From Methylobacterium mesophilicum SR1.6/6 (GTDB lineage Bacteria > Pseudomonadota > Alphaproteobacteria > Rhizobiales > Beijerinckiaceae): a stretch of 64,000 nt of DNA. Under the pieces are notes generated by a model. It worked only from the letters and a program-made list of their open reading frames with translations, had not been told where the DNA came from and searched no databases. The first letter of the stretch is position 1. Each line of letters opens with the position of its first letter. Where the stretch lies: assembly GCF_000364445.2 (NCBI RefSeq), contig NZ_CP043538.1:2673612-2737611 (forward strand), read 5' to 3'. A program made the position numbers and the translations under genes. Shown one piece after another: positions 1 to 9,206 of this stretch.

Positions 1-103
1 ACAGCGTCGGGCACGCGGCACGGCGCCGCTTCGGCGGGACCGCGCCGCAGAGCGGCGGAGCACCGGCGGCGGAAGTGGCGGCCTGAGGCCTGGGTGCGCG
101 CGG

Positions 104-1450
104 TCAGGCTGACCCGGCAGCCCGCCGGAGGCTTAGCCCGCGCGCGCGGCCGCGGAACGCCTCCACCGACCAGGCGAGGGTGGCGAGTTCGGAGGCGATG
201 AGGCCCAGGAGTGCAGTGGCCGGCGGCAGCATCAGCAGGGCCGGCACCATGATGGCGAATCCGATGGCGGCGCTCGCCACCGCACCCGCCGTGATGGTCC
301 GGAAATCCGCGGACGCTTCCAGATAGGCGCGCGGGATCGCGTAGAGCAGCGAGACGGTCACCACGGCCCAGACGCCGAGCCCGATCCAGCCCATCGGCTC
401 GCCCGCGAACCGCCCCTTGAACAGGATCTCCTCGATCAGCGGCAGGGCCGACGCCATAACCGCCCCGTAGGCGAGGCAGGCGGAGCCGAGCAAAACCATA
501 TGGCGGACGACGAGGCGGCGCGCGGCCTGGACCTCGCCGTTGGCCAGCAGCCCGCTGATCTCGGGCAGGACCATGTTCATCAGCGCGCTCGTGGGAATGC
601 GCAGCGGGGCGTAGAGGACGAGCGTCGCGGCAATCGGCGCGTAGGCGGCGGGCCCGGCCAGGACGCCGAAGAGGAGCGTGAGGCCCTGGCCCTGCACGGT
701 GAGGCTGGTGACGCCCGCCAGGGACCACGCCAGCGTCCGCCAGATTGCCCGGTAGCGCGCCCGCGCCCGCGCGTGCAGCGAGAATCGCAGACGCTCGCGA
801 ACCGCCCCGTAAGCCACCGCGATGGCGATCGCGTGCGCCACGGCGATTGCCACAAAGGCCCGGTCGAGCAGCGCCGTGCCGGCACCGGTGAGGCCGCGCG
901 CCACGAACAGACCGCCGCAAACGGCGTAGACGAGGTCGCTCATGCCGGCGATCCGCGGACGCCCGCGAGCGAGGAGCACGATCCGGAGATAGCTGCGGAA
1001 GGCGTAGAGGCCCACGAACGCCCCGCCCGCCAGAGCGCCGAGGCCGATCACCGGCACTAAGGCCGCGCCGACTCCGAGGCCCAACAGGCCGGCGACGAGG
1101 ACCGCCCCGGAGCCGAACATGACGTCGTAGCCCAGAGCCGCCGGCCGACCGAGGCTCCGGGCCAGATGGAGCGTCGCGGGGACCGCCACCAGGGCGCGGA
1201 TGTAGGTGATCCCGACGGCGCCCACCGCGAAGACGATCGCGAACAAGCCGTAATCGTGCGCGTCGAGTTCGCGCACCAGCAGGATGTTGAGCACGAAGTG
1301 GAACAGGCTCTGGATCAGTTCGCCTGAGAGGATCACGGCAAACCGTCCCGAGGAACCGGCCCGGATGGCGCGCGACAGCCGCGTTCGACCGGCGCCACGC
1401 TGATCCGGTGTGCGGATAATCTCACCCGGAGGCGGCATCGATCCTGACAT
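104..1450 (-). CDS. Polysaccharide-type flippase, MOP superfamily membrane protein
   Basis: A hydrophobic protein of about 448 residues with roughly a dozen membrane segments. It looks like the MOP (MATE/Wzx-like) exporters that flip lipid-linked sugars or polysaccharide precursors across the inner membrane. The N-terminal pattern of an Arg-rich cytosolic stretch followed by a long first helix, and the segment LVRELDAHDYGLFAIVFA, fit the polysaccharide-biosynthesis branch of the superfamily. The start is uncertain. ATG codons lie at 1504, 1450 and 1438; 1450 has a GAGGAAAG about 14 bases upstream and 1438 has AGGA at close spacing. No glycosyltransferase neighbour is visible, so the substrate is unknown. 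The first 103 bases of the window hold nothing I can call. Confidence 0.75.
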   Translation of the reverse strand: MSGSMPPPGEIIRTPDQRGAGRTRLSRAIRAGSSGRFAVILSGELIQSLFHFVLNILLVRELDAHDYGLFAIVFAVGAVGITYIRALVAVPATLHLARSLGRPAALGYDVMFGSGAVLVAGLLGLGVGAALVPVIGLGALAGGAFVGLYAFRSYLRIVLLARGRPRIAGMSDLVYAVCGGLFVARGLTGAGTALLDRAFVAIAVAHAIAIAVAYGAVRERLRFSLHARARARYRAIWRTLAWSLAGVTSLTVQGQGLTLLFGVLAGPAAYAPIAATLVLYAPLRIPTSALMNMVLPEISGLLANGEVQAARRLVVRHMVLLGSACLAYGAVMASALPLIEEILFKGRFAGEPMGWIGLGVWAVVTVSLLYAIPRAYLEASADFRTITAGAVASAAIGFAIMVPALLMLPPATALLGLIASELATLAWSVEAFRGRARGLSLRRAAGSA

Positions 1451-1554
1451 GCGGCTTGGAAAAGCTTTCCTCAGACACCGGCGCCATCGGCGCCAAAGGC
1501 TCATCTAGGCGCGATCCCGGGCGGGGCACCCGCATCTCATCGGTCGGGCTCGGC

Positions 1555-2709
1555 TTAGCGGCCCTGTGTTTCCGTGCTGTCGCTGCGGCAGCCGCCCAGC
1601 GCTTCGCCGAGCGCCGCCAGGCAGCGCGCGACGTCATCGTCGTCGTTCCAGACATGCGGGCTGAGGCGCAAGGCGCCCGCGCGCTCGCTGGCGAATACGC
1701 CCCGCTCGCTCAGGCGATTGACGAGGCCGGCGGGCAACCCGCTGGGCCGCCGCAAACCGAGGATGTGGGGGGCTCTCAGGTGATGCGGCGCGACCGCAAG
1801 CCCCAGAGCCTCCGCTCCGGCCGCGAGCCGATCCGTCAGCGCGCGCAGCCGGACCGCGACGGACGCCGTATCCCAGCTGGCGACCAGCTCCAGCGCCGCC
1901 GCCGCCATGGCGAGGACGACCGGATCGTTCAGTTCGCCCCGATCGTAGCGGCGGGCCCCGACGGCCGGCGGCACGTTGCCCACATGCGCCTCGATCGCCG
2001 CGCCGTCCTGGCGGTGGGGCGCCGCGTACAGGCAGGCGAATCCGTAAGGCCCGAGCGCCCACTTGTAGGTCGGGAAAGCCAGGAAGTCGGGCCGCCAGCG
2101 CGCCACGTCCACCGGGACGGCACCCACGGCCTGGGTCGCATCGATCACGAGGTTGCCCCCCGCCGCGTGGACGGCGGGTGCAAGAGCGTCGAGGTCGATT
2201 CGGACGCCGTCGGTCCAGTGCAGCGGCGTCAGGGTGGCGAGCGCCAGCGGCGCTGCGCCCGGGCGGGCGAGCGCGGCCAGCACCGCCGCCGTCCAATCGC
2301 CGTCGTCGGGTCGCGCGACCTCCTCGACCGTCAGGCCGTTGACCGCGGCCAAACGATCAAAGGCGAAGCGCAGGGAGGGAAACTCCTCGGCCACCCGGAG
2401 GAGGCGACCGCCCGGACGCGGGTGGAGGTTCCGCGCGGCCGTCGCCATCGCGTGGCTCACCGAGCCGACGATCGCCACGTCGTCCACGGCTGCCCCGATG
2501 AGCCGGGCGGCCGCCGCACGGGCTCGCTCGGCCATCGCGGGAATCGCCGCGCGGGGATGATCCCAGGGGCGGCTCTTGAACAGCATGCCCGCCTCGCCGG
2601 CGGCCCGGACGGATCGCGGCAGCGGCGACCATGCCGCGGCGTCGAGGTAGCTGACATCGGCCGGCACCTCGAACAGGTGACGCTGGCCGGGAAGCGCGGC
2701 GGTCGACAT
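1555..2709 (-). CDS. Class V aminotransferase-fold PLP enzyme
   Basis: A 384-residue fold-type I PLP enzyme of the class V (cysteine desulfurase/isopenicillin epimerase/kynureninase-like) group. It has the PLP-ring Asp in VIDATQAVGAVPVD (D190) and the Schiff-base Lys in FPTYKWALGPYG (K216). The C-terminal small domain ends normally, with LRLSPHVWNDDDDV before a variable tail. No substrate-specific feature is recognised: it lacks an obvious desulfurase catalytic-Cys loop, so an epimerase, lyase or kynureninase-like role is possible. It stands alone between the flippase gene (same strand) and the moeA remnant (opposite strand). Confidence 0.85.
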   Translation of the reverse strand: MSTAALPGQRHLFEVPADVSYLDAAAWSPLPRSVRAAGEAGMLFKSRPWDHPRAAIPAMAERARAAAARLIGAAVDDVAIVGSVSHAMATAARNLHPRPGGRLLRVAEEFPSLRFAFDRLAAVNGLTVEEVARPDDGDWTAAVLAALARPGAAPLALATLTPLHWTDGVRIDLDALAPAVHAAGGNLVIDATQAVGAVPVDVARWRPDFLAFPTYKWALGPYGFACLYAAPHRQDGAAIEAHVGNVPPAVGARRYDRGELNDPVVLAMAAAALELVASWDTASVAVRLRALTDRLAAGAEALGLAVAPHHLRAPHILGLRRPSGLPAGLVNRLSERGVFASERAGALRLSPHVWNDDDDVARCLAALGEALGGCRSDSTETQGR

Positions 2710-2876
2710 GGCGACCGGAGACTAGAGGATCGGGCGGCCCGAGGCCACGACAGGGATGAGGCAGGTCGACGATGCGGATCGCTCGACCGCGCGTCGAGCG
2801 ATCCGGGACATCCCCGCGGGTTTGATCGCGCGGCCCCGATGCCGCAAGCGGGCGCGCCACACCCGCGAGGTCGCCC

Positions 2877-3274
2877 GTGCAGACCCGCCTGCTCAAGCCG
2901 GGCAAGCCCGTAGCGCTGGGGCAGGTCGCCGAGACGGCCTTCGCCGGATTGCCAGGCAACCCGCCCGCCGCCTACGTCACGGCGCCGGCGGTGCTGAAGC
3001 CGCTGGTGCTGCACCTGTCCGGGGGGCGCGCGACTTGGCGCCGGCCCTGATCGTGCGGAGCGGCTTCGCCACGCAGAAGCGCCCTGGCCAGCGCGAGTCC
3101 CTGCGGGTCTGCCTGCAGCCGTATGGGAATGGGATGCCGCACGCCGTCCCGGCGCCTGCCGGCGCACTGTCCGGCCTCGCGGCCAGTGTCGGGCTAGTCG
3201 AACTCGCCGAGGATCTGATCACGATCCGGCCGGGCGATGCGCTGCCATACACGCCGCAGGGCAATATGGGCTGA
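2877..3274 (+). pseudogene. moeA: Frameshifted C-terminal remnant of molybdopterin molybdotransferase
   Basis: Two adjacent frames together read like the last third of MoeA, the enzyme that inserts molybdate into molybdopterin. From GTG 2877 one frame gives LLKPGKPVALGQV, then FAGLPGNPPAAYVT, the MoeA GLPGNP signature, before a stop at 3048. The next frame, ending at 3274, gives QKRPGQRESLRVCL and LVELAEDLITIRPGDAL, which match MoeA C-terminal domain IV. The switch lies near the G-run at about 3021-3026. The N-terminal two thirds are absent: nothing MoeA-like is readable in 2710-2876. This is therefore a decayed gene fragment unless the assembly is wrong at the G-run. Confidence 0.75.
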
Positions 3275-3340
3275 GCTGTTGTTTGCGGCCATGAAACTGT
3301 AGAGCCTCGGGAGCCGTCATCATCAGCCGACCGAGACCCC

Positions 3341-4213
3341 GTGCCCATTCTCGCAGACCGCGCCTCCGCCAAGGTCAACCTGACGCTCCACATCCTCGGG
3401 CGTCGGGCGGATGACGGCTACCACGCGCTGGAGAGCCTCGTGGCCTTCGCGGGCACCGCCGACCGGCTGACCCTGGATCCCGACGCGCCGCTCGGCCTCA
3501 CCGTCAGCGGCCCCACGGCCGGACCGGCCGGCCCAACAGGCGACAACCTCGTCCTGCGCGCCGCACGCGGGCTCGCCGGGCGGGTGCCGGAGCTGCGGAC
3601 GGGCGCCTTCCACCTCGTCAAGCGCCTTCCAGTAGCGGCCGGCATCGGCGGCGGCTCCTCCGACGCCGCCACGGCCTTGCGCCTGCTCGCCCGCCTCAAC
3701 GGATTGCCCCTCGATCACGCCGCAGTCGTGGCGGCCGCGCGAGAGACGGGCGCCGACGTGCCGGTCTGCCTCGATCCGCGGGCCCGGATGATGCGCGGCG
3801 TCGGGGAGGAGATCGGACCAACGCTGGGCCTCGCGCCGCAACCGGCGGTGCTGATCAATCCTGGCGTTCCGGTACCCACCGCGCCGGTGTTCAAGGCCCT
3901 GGGCCTCAAGCCCGGTCAGAGCCTCGACGGAGCCACCCACCCCGACATCGCCCCGGATCTCGGCGGCGAGGCCCTCGTGGCCGCGATCGCCCCGGCCCGC
4001 AACGACCTGGAAGCGCCGGCCCTCACGGTAGCGCCCGTGATCGGCGCCGCGCTCGCGGCCCTGCGCGCACAGGGCTGCAGGCTGGCGCGGATGTCGGGCT
4101 CCGGCGCCACGGTCTTCGCCCTGTTCGCCGACCGGCGCGGAGCGGTGCGGGCGGCGACGGTGCTGCGGGCGGCGCATCCGGGCTGGTGGGTGGCGCCGAC
4201 CTTCCTGCGGTGA
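3341..4213 (+). CDS. ispE: 4-diphosphocytidyl-2-C-methyl-D-erythritol kinase
   Basis: A 290-residue GHMP kinase that phosphorylates CDP-methylerythritol in the MEP isoprenoid pathway, in the cytosol. The GHMP motif is at about 97-110 ([14 protein letters not shown]). The catalytic pair is K11 in SAKVNLTL and D139 in GADVPV, and the third motif is [13 protein letters not shown] near the C-terminus. Length is typical. The start is GTG 3341, which sits directly before the conserved A-x-A-K-V-N-L opening. It follows the moeA remnant and converges with the small unknown gene at 4233. Confidence 0.96.
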   Translation: MPILADRASAKVNLTLHILGRRADDGYHALESLVAFAGTADRLTLDPDAPLGLTVSGPTAGPAGPTGDNLVLRAARGLAGRVPELRTGAFHLVKRLPVAAGIGGGSSDAATALRLLARLNGLPLDHAAVVAAARETGADVPVCLDPRARMMRGVGEEIGPTLGLAPQPAVLINPGVPVPTAPVFKALGLKPGQSLDGATHPDIAPDLGGEALVAAIAPARNDLEAPALTVAPVIGAALAALRAQGCRLARMSGSGATVFALFADRRGAVRAATVLRAAHPGWWVAPTFLR

Positions 4214-4232
4214 GGTGCCTGCGGCACGCATC

Positions 4233-4709
4233 TCAGCCCGGCTCGGCCGCGTAGACGGTGACGACGCCGCCAGCCTGTGGGATCATCACCCGCCAGCGGG
4301 CCGCCTGCGGCAGCCCGGCCACGTCGATCGCGCTGGCCGCACCGCTTTGGACATCGAAGGTCGCCAGCTGGCCGGCCTGATCACGGCCGCATAGGAAGGC
4401 GCTGCTTTCGGCGAAGTGAAGCGCGGCCGGAATCCGAACCCTGGGCCCGGACGCCGTGGCGGCGAGCGGGCCAGCGGGCGCCAGGAAGGCGCCACGCAGG
4501 ACCGTGACCTCCGCGTCCATGGCGAGATCGGACACCAGGGGCAGGTCGCCTCCCAACCCGTCGCGCCGGTTCAGCATCAGGGCCTCCCGCCGTCCCGCGC
4601 GCGACACGATGAGGGCAAGGTCCCGGTTGCTTTGGTCTTCCATCAGGTACACGGTCCCGGGGCCAAGCCGAGCGATACGGTGTGTCGTCCCCGGATCGCG
4701 ACGGCCCAT
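4233..4709 (-). CDS. Unknown protein coupled to the CLC channel gene
   Basis: A 158-residue protein of unrecognised family. It has no signal peptide or membrane segment and is rich in short beta-like stretches (VYLMED, DLALIVSR, AEVTVLRGAFLA, GGVVTVYAA). It begins two bases after the CLC channel stop on the same strand, with GGGAG seven bases before its ATG inside the end of the channel gene, so the two are probably translationally coupled. An accessory or regulatory role for the channel is only a guess from position. Codon use and GC content match its neighbours. Confidence 0.65.
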   Translation of the reverse strand: MGRRDPGTTHRIARLGPGTVYLMEDQSNRDLALIVSRAGRREALMLNRRDGLGGDLPLVSDLAMDAEVTVLRGAFLAPAGPLAATASGPRVRIPAALHFAESSAFLCGRDQAGQLATFDVQSGAASAIDVAGLPQAARWRVMIPQAGGVVTVYAAEPG

Positions 4710-4711
4710 GA

Positions 4712-6529
4712 TCAGGCTCCCGTTTCTGCGCGGCGCTCGAGCCGGCCCTTCCGGAAGAACGCGCGGCGCTCGGCTTCGGAGCGGACCACCGTGGCACGCA
4801 CCTGCAGCAGATCCTTGCGGGTCAGGAGCCCGACCAGCCGGCCGCTCACCGGATCGGTGACCGGCAGGCGCCCCTGCCCGGCTGACAGCATCATGTCGAG
4901 GGCGTGCGAGACCACGTCGCCGGGATGGACCACCGCAACGTCGGCATCCGAGACCCGCTCGCCGAGGGTGCCCTCTGCCTCTTCCCCTTCACGCTCCTCC
5001 ATCGCCCAGTCCAGGGCATCGCCGCGCGAGACCAGCCCTACGGGACGGCCGGCCCCATCGACCACGGGATAGGCATGGTGGGCGCCGGTCTCGATGGCGG
5101 CGAGCGCCTCGGCGAGCGGCAGGTCGGCTGCCAGGGTCTCGACCGTGCGCGTCATCACGGCCTCGACGCGGGCGAGATCGTAGGGATCGATCCCGTATTC
5201 GCGGGTCACGTGCTGGCCGCGCCGGGCGATCTTCTCGGTGAGGATCGAGCGCTTGAGGAGCAGGACGGTGACCGCGTAGGCCGCCATGGTGGCGGCCAGC
5301 AGCGGCGCCAGAGCGGCAACGTCGCCGGTGATCTCGACGGCGAAGACCACGCCGGTCAGGGGCGCTGGCAGCGTGCCGCCGAGCATCGCCGCCATGCCGA
5401 TCAGCGCCCAGAAGCCGTGCGCGCCGGGCAGAAGCAGCCCGATCAGCCACCCGACCGCACCACCGACGATAAGCAGCGGCGCGAGCACGCCGCCGGACGT
5501 GCCCGACGACAGGGCTGCGAGCCAGATCACGGCCTTCACCACCAGGATCATCACCACCGCGCTCGCCAGCATGTGCCCGGAGAGCAGATCGTGAATCACA
5601 TCGTAGCCGACGCCGAGCGCCCGCGGCTCGACCAGGCCGCCGAGCCCGACCACGGCGGCGCCGAGCGCCGGCCACCACATCCAGTGCAGCGGCAGCCGGC
5701 CGAACCCGTCCTCAAGGGCGTAGAGCGCGCGCGTCAGCACGCCCGAGATCAGGCCGCAGGCGATCCCGAGGGCGGCGCAGGCGGGCAACCCCCACCAGGG
5801 CAGCGCCGGGTTGTCGGCGAAGGGGAAGAGCGGACCGGCGCCGAACAGCACCGGCCGCCAGCAGGTCGCCGTCACGGCGCCGACAGTCACCGGGACGAGG
5901 CTGCGCGGCCGCCACTCGAACAGCAGAACCTCGACGGCGAGCAGCACGGCCGCCACCGGTGTCCCGAAGATCGCCGTCATGCCGGCGGCGGCGCCCGCCA
6001 CCAGCAGCGTCTTCCGCTCGGCGGCGCTCAGATGAAAGAACTGGGCGAACAGCGAGCCGACCGCACCGCCCGTGACGATAATCGGTCCCTCGGCGCCGAA
6101 CGGGCCGCCGGTCCCGATCGCCACGGCCGAGGAGAGCGGCTTGAGCACCGCCACCTTGGGCGACATCCGGCTGCCGCCGATGAGGATCGCCTCCATCGCC
6201 TCCGGGATGCCGTGGCCGCGGATCTTTTCCGAGCCGTAGCGCGCCATGGCCCCGACGACGAGGGCGCCGATCACGGGAATGGCCACCATCCCGGGGCCGG
6301 GCGTGGCGCCGGCAAGGGATGTCAGCGCCGTATCGAAGCGGCCGAACCAGACCAAGTTGGTGACGAGGCCGATCAGGGTGAGGAGGATCCAGGCGGTGCC
6401 GCTCGCGGCCGTGCCGGTGATGACCGCCATCCCGGCAAGGGTGAGGACGCGCCGGTCGGCACTGAAATCGCCAAGCGTCCGCCGCCGCGGCCCGTCTCCG
6501 CCGCGCGCCGTCTCGAGCCGGCCGTTCAT
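4712..6529 (-). CDS. CLC-family chloride channel or transporter with C-terminal CBS pair
   Basis: A 605-residue inner-membrane CLC protein. Selectivity-filter motifs are visible: GHGIPEA (105-111) in place of the usual GSGIP, GPFGAEGP (142-149) with the gating glutamate E147, and SGTSGGVLAPLL in the later filter loop. Two CBS domains occupy about residues 450-590 (VEAVMTRTVETL and LPVTDPVSGRLVGLL) and usually bind adenine nucleotides. The filter serine is replaced by histidine, so ion preference cannot be assumed. Start ATG 6529 has GGGGAGAC just upstream. The gene is divergent from the MarR gene and followed by a coupled unknown gene. Confidence 0.9.
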   Translation of the reverse strand: MNGRLETARGGDGPRRRTLGDFSADRRVLTLAGMAVITGTAASGTAWILLTLIGLVTNLVWFGRFDTALTSLAGATPGPGMVAIPVIGALVVGAMARYGSEKIRGHGIPEAMEAILIGGSRMSPKVAVLKPLSSAVAIGTGGPFGAEGPIIVTGGAVGSLFAQFFHLSAAERKTLLVAGAAAGMTAIFGTPVAAVLLAVEVLLFEWRPRSLVPVTVGAVTATCWRPVLFGAGPLFPFADNPALPWWGLPACAALGIACGLISGVLTRALYALEDGFGRLPLHWMWWPALGAAVVGLGGLVEPRALGVGYDVIHDLLSGHMLASAVVMILVVKAVIWLAALSSGTSGGVLAPLLIVGGAVGWLIGLLLPGAHGFWALIGMAAMLGGTLPAPLTGVVFAVEITGDVAALAPLLAATMAAYAVTVLLLKRSILTEKIARRGQHVTREYGIDPYDLARVEAVMTRTVETLAADLPLAEALAAIETGAHHAYPVVDGAGRPVGLVSRGDALDWAMEEREGEEAEGTLGERVSDADVAVVHPGDVVSHALDMMLSAGQGRLPVTDPVSGRLVGLLTRKDLLQVRATVVRSEAERRAFFRKGRLERRAETGA

Positions 6530-6578
6530 TCAAGTCTCCCCTGTGCAGAGTCTGTCATTTATGTCGGGTTACGATATA

Positions 6579-6622
6579 TTCCACAACGGCCGGCTGCGGT
6601 CGTGGCGCGGCACGTTGTGGAA
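6579..6622. promoter_or_regulatory. 10-bp inverted repeat between the CLC and MarR genes
   Basis: TTCCACAACG (6579-6588) is exactly mirrored by CGTTGTGGAA (6613-6622), with a 24-base spacer, in the 140-bp divergent intergenic region. It ends 47 bases before the MarR start and 49 bases after the CLC start. A pair of operator half-sites for the MarR protein, or a leader hairpin, would both fit. MarR operators are usually closer-spaced palindromes, so binding is unproven. Confidence 0.5.
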
Positions 6623-6669
6623 CGGTGCGTCGCGTTGGTACGTCCGCTGAACCCACCGCAGAGGCGATC

Positions 6670-7098
6670 ATGACGGTCGACATGCCGGAGACCGGCGCGC
6701 TCACCGCGGAGCAGTACGCAGCCCTTGCGGATTTCCGTTTCCGGCTCCGGCGCTTCCTGGCCTTCAGCGAAGCCGCGGCGGCCCGGGTCGGGCTGCCGCC
6801 GCAGCAGCATCAGGCGCTGCTGACCCTCGCCGGTCATGCCGGGCGCGCACCCGCCACAGTGGGGCTGCTGGCGGAACAATTGCTCATCGCCCCCCACAGC
6901 GCCGCCGAGCTGGTCGCCCGGATGGTCGAGGGCGGATTGCTGACCAAGGGGCGCGCGGTCGAGGATCGGCGGCGGAGCGAACTGGCGCTCACGCCCCGCG
7001 CCGAGGCGCTGCTGCGGACGCTGACGAACGCCCATCTGGAGGAGCTGCGCGGGCTGGCACCGGCCCTCACCGACGCGCTCGCGCCCGTGGGGCGTTGA
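6670..7098 (+). CDS. MarR-family transcriptional regulator
   Basis: A 142-residue winged-helix dimer-type regulator. The central HTH reads ATVGLLAEQLLIAPHSAAELVARMVEGGLL and is followed by the wing with the MarR DRR signature (VEDRRRSELALTPRAEALL). Start ATG 6670 is preceded by AGAGG at good spacing; an upstream in-frame start at 6625 would add a stretch without homology and would overlap the inverted repeat. Divergent from the CLC gene, it may regulate that gene, itself, or both. The effector is unknown. Confidence 0.88.
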   Translation: MTVDMPETGALTAEQYAALADFRFRLRRFLAFSEAAAARVGLPPQQHQALLTLAGHAGRAPATVGLLAEQLLIAPHSAAELVARMVEGGLLTKGRAVEDRRRSELALTPRAEALLRTLTNAHLEELRGLAPALTDALAPVGR

Positions 7099-7138
7099 CG
7101 CGACGGGCGCCGGCGAACGGGCTTCCCGGGAGACCGAA

Positions 7139-8008
7139 ATGACCGACATGGACGAGGCGAAGTCGCGCACCGTCAAGCTTCGGCGGTTCTACGCCGAACT
7201 CGTCACGGGCCGGGCCGCGCCGGAGATCACGGCCGCTTTCGCGGCGATCCCGCGGGAGATCTTCGCCGGGCCCGGACCCTGGTCGATCCCCTGCGCCACG
7301 ATCGTCCGATCCCCGGAGCAGCGTCCGCATTACGTCCGCACGCCCGACGCCGATCCGGCCTTCCTCTACCAGGACGTGCTCGTCGCCCTCGACCCGGAGC
7401 GGGGCGTCAACATCGGACAGCCCAGCCTCCACGCCCTATGCCTCGCCGCGCTGGGGCTGCGTCCTGGCGAAACCGTGATCCAGGTCGGCAGCGGCAGCGG
7501 CTACTACACCGCGCTGCTGGCCCATCTGGTCGGTCCGGGAGGTCGGGTTCACGCCTACGAGATCGATCCCGACCTCGCCGCCCGGACGGCCGCCAATCTC
7601 GCACCCTGGCCCTGGGCGCAGGTCGCGGCGCGCTCCGGGGTCACGGCGGGATTGCCGCCGGCCGACGCGATCTACGTCAATGCCGGGACGGCGCGGCCGG
7701 CCCGCGCGTGGCTCGATGCCCTGAGGCCGGATGGACGGCTGCTCTTCCCGCTCCAGGGCCCGCAGAGGCGGGGCGGCCTGCTGCTGGTCCGCCGGACGGC
7801 CAACGACGCGGCGTGGCCGGCTCGGTTCGTGTCCCTGGCGACGTTCATCGCGCTTCAGGATGCCGACGACGGCGATGCGGTCCGGCTCAACGCGGCTTTT
7901 GCCGGAGGCGGACTGTTCGCGGTGCGGTCGCTCCGCTTCACCGGCGCGCGCGACGCGAGCTGCTGGTACGATGGCGGAGACTGGTGGCTGTCAACGCTGG
8001 ACGCGTGA
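7139..8008 (+). CDS. Protein-L-isoaspartate O-methyltransferase-like protein
   Basis: A 289-residue SAM-dependent methyltransferase of the PCMT type. Motif I is VIQVGSGSGYYTALL (113-127), preceded by NIGQPSLHALCLAALGL (91-107), which corresponds to the PCMT substrate-loop and Q-P helix. A C-terminal extension of about 80 residues goes beyond the usual 210-residue Pcm, as in the longer alphaproteobacterial paralogues. Repair of isoaspartyl residues is the family activity, but the loop residues differ from classical Pcm (no GxTISQP), so the true substrate may differ. It lies 40 bases after the MarR gene on the same strand. Confidence 0.75.
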   Translation: MTDMDEAKSRTVKLRRFYAELVTGRAAPEITAAFAAIPREIFAGPGPWSIPCATIVRSPEQRPHYVRTPDADPAFLYQDVLVALDPERGVNIGQPSLHALCLAALGLRPGETVIQVGSGSGYYTALLAHLVGPGGRVHAYEIDPDLAARTAANLAPWPWAQVAARSGVTAGLPPADAIYVNAGTARPARAWLDALRPDGRLLFPLQGPQRRGGLLLVRRTANDAAWPARFVSLATFIALQDADDGDAVRLNAAFAGGGLFAVRSLRFTGARDASCWYDGGDWWLSTLDA

Positions 8009-8018
8009 GCACCGGTTC

Positions 8019-9038
8019 TCAGCGCGCCCGCGCGACGCAGAACTCCACGGCACCGAGGAGCGCCGCCTTCACGGCGCCGTCGGGGAAGATGTCGAGGGCT
8101 GCGCGCGCCTCGGCGCCGTAATGCTGGGCGCGGGCCACCGTCTCCTCGAGGGTGCCGTGCCGCTGGAGCAGGTCGAGGGCCGTCTCCAGATCGCCGTCGC
8201 GGATCTCGCCCTGCTGAAGGGTCCGCCGCCAGAAGCCGCGTTCGCCCTCGCTGGCCCGGCGATGGGCCAGAACGATCGGCAGGGTGATCTTGCCCTCGCG
8301 GAAATCGTCGCCGACATTCTTGCCGAGCTCCGCCGACGTTCCGCCGTAATCCAGCACGTCGTCGATCAGCTGGAAGGCGATGCCGAGATTCATCCCATAG
8401 GCGCGCGCCGCGGCCTGCTCGGCCTCCGGGCGCCCGGCCAGCACAGGCCCGACCTCGCAGGCGGCGGCGAACAGCTCGGCGGTCTTGCCGCGGATCACCG
8501 CGAGGTAGGCGGCCTCGTCGGTTTCCAGGTTCTTGGCGTTGGTGAGCTGCATCACCTCACCCTCGGCGATCACCGTGGCGGCGGCCGAGAGGATGTCGAG
8601 GGCCTTCAAGGAGCCGACCTCAACCATCATCCGGAAGGCCTGTCCGAGCAGGAAGTCGCCGACCAGCACCGAGGCCTCGTTGCCCCACTTGATCCGGGCC
8701 GCGACGCGACCGCGGCGCATGTCGCTCTCGTCGACCACGTCGTCGTGCAGGAGCGTGGCGGTGTGCATGAACTCGACGCTGGCGGCGAGCTTGACGTCCC
8801 CGTCGGTCCCGCCCGCGTAGCCGCACAGCTGGGCGCAGGCGAGGGTCAGGATCGGGCGCAGGCGCTTGCCGCCGGAGGCGATCAGGTGGTTGGCGACTTC
8901 GGGGATCATCGCCACGTCGGATCCCGTCCGCGACAGGATCGTGGTGTTGACCCGCGCCATGCCGTCAGCCACGAGCGCGACGAGGTCGTTCAGCCCCGCC
9001 TCCGCCTCGGGCTTCGGGTTCTCGATGGAGAGGGCCAT
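8019..9038 (-). CDS. ispB: Polyprenyl diphosphate synthase (octa/decaprenyl type)
   Basis: A 339-residue trans-prenyltransferase that extends FPP with IPP units to make the ubiquinone side chain. It has GGKRLRP (57-63), the first Asp-rich motif LLHDDVVDESD (D99, D100, D103) and the second, DDVLD (226-230). The residues before the first motif are small (H-T-A-T), which permits long chains. The ATG at 9038 gives the normal family N-terminus; the open frame runs on to 9425 but that part is unrelated. Family is certain; chain length (C40 or C50) is inferred. Confidence 0.93.
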   Translation of the reverse strand: MALSIENPKPEAEAGLNDLVALVADGMARVNTTILSRTGSDVAMIPEVANHLIASGGKRLRPILTLACAQLCGYAGGTDGDVKLAASVEFMHTATLLHDDVVDESDMRRGRVAARIKWGNEASVLVGDFLLGQAFRMMVEVGSLKALDILSAAATVIAEGEVMQLTNAKNLETDEAAYLAVIRGKTAELFAAACEVGPVLAGRPEAEQAAARAYGMNLGIAFQLIDDVLDYGGTSAELGKNVGDDFREGKITLPIVLAHRRASEGERGFWRRTLQQGEIRDGDLETALDLLQRHGTLEETVARAQHYGAEARAALDIFPDGAVKAALLGAVEFCVARAR

Positions 9039-9206
9039 ACCCAAGATCCGTAGCCTCCAGACCGGTTGCCCGTCGCCGGGTGGGCGATCCCTTCGCACGC
9101 GTCCCGCGGCGCCGCAACATCGTCCCCGGAGGGATATGGTGTACCGGCAACGCGGATCTCGCGCGACGAAACCGCCGATGTGCCTGTTGATGACGACAAG
9201 TGCGCG

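Noticed and set aside
4904..6673. 589-residue plus-strand open frame opposite the CLC gene
   Set aside because: Low-complexity antisense translation of a clear CLC protein; typical of GC-rich DNA.
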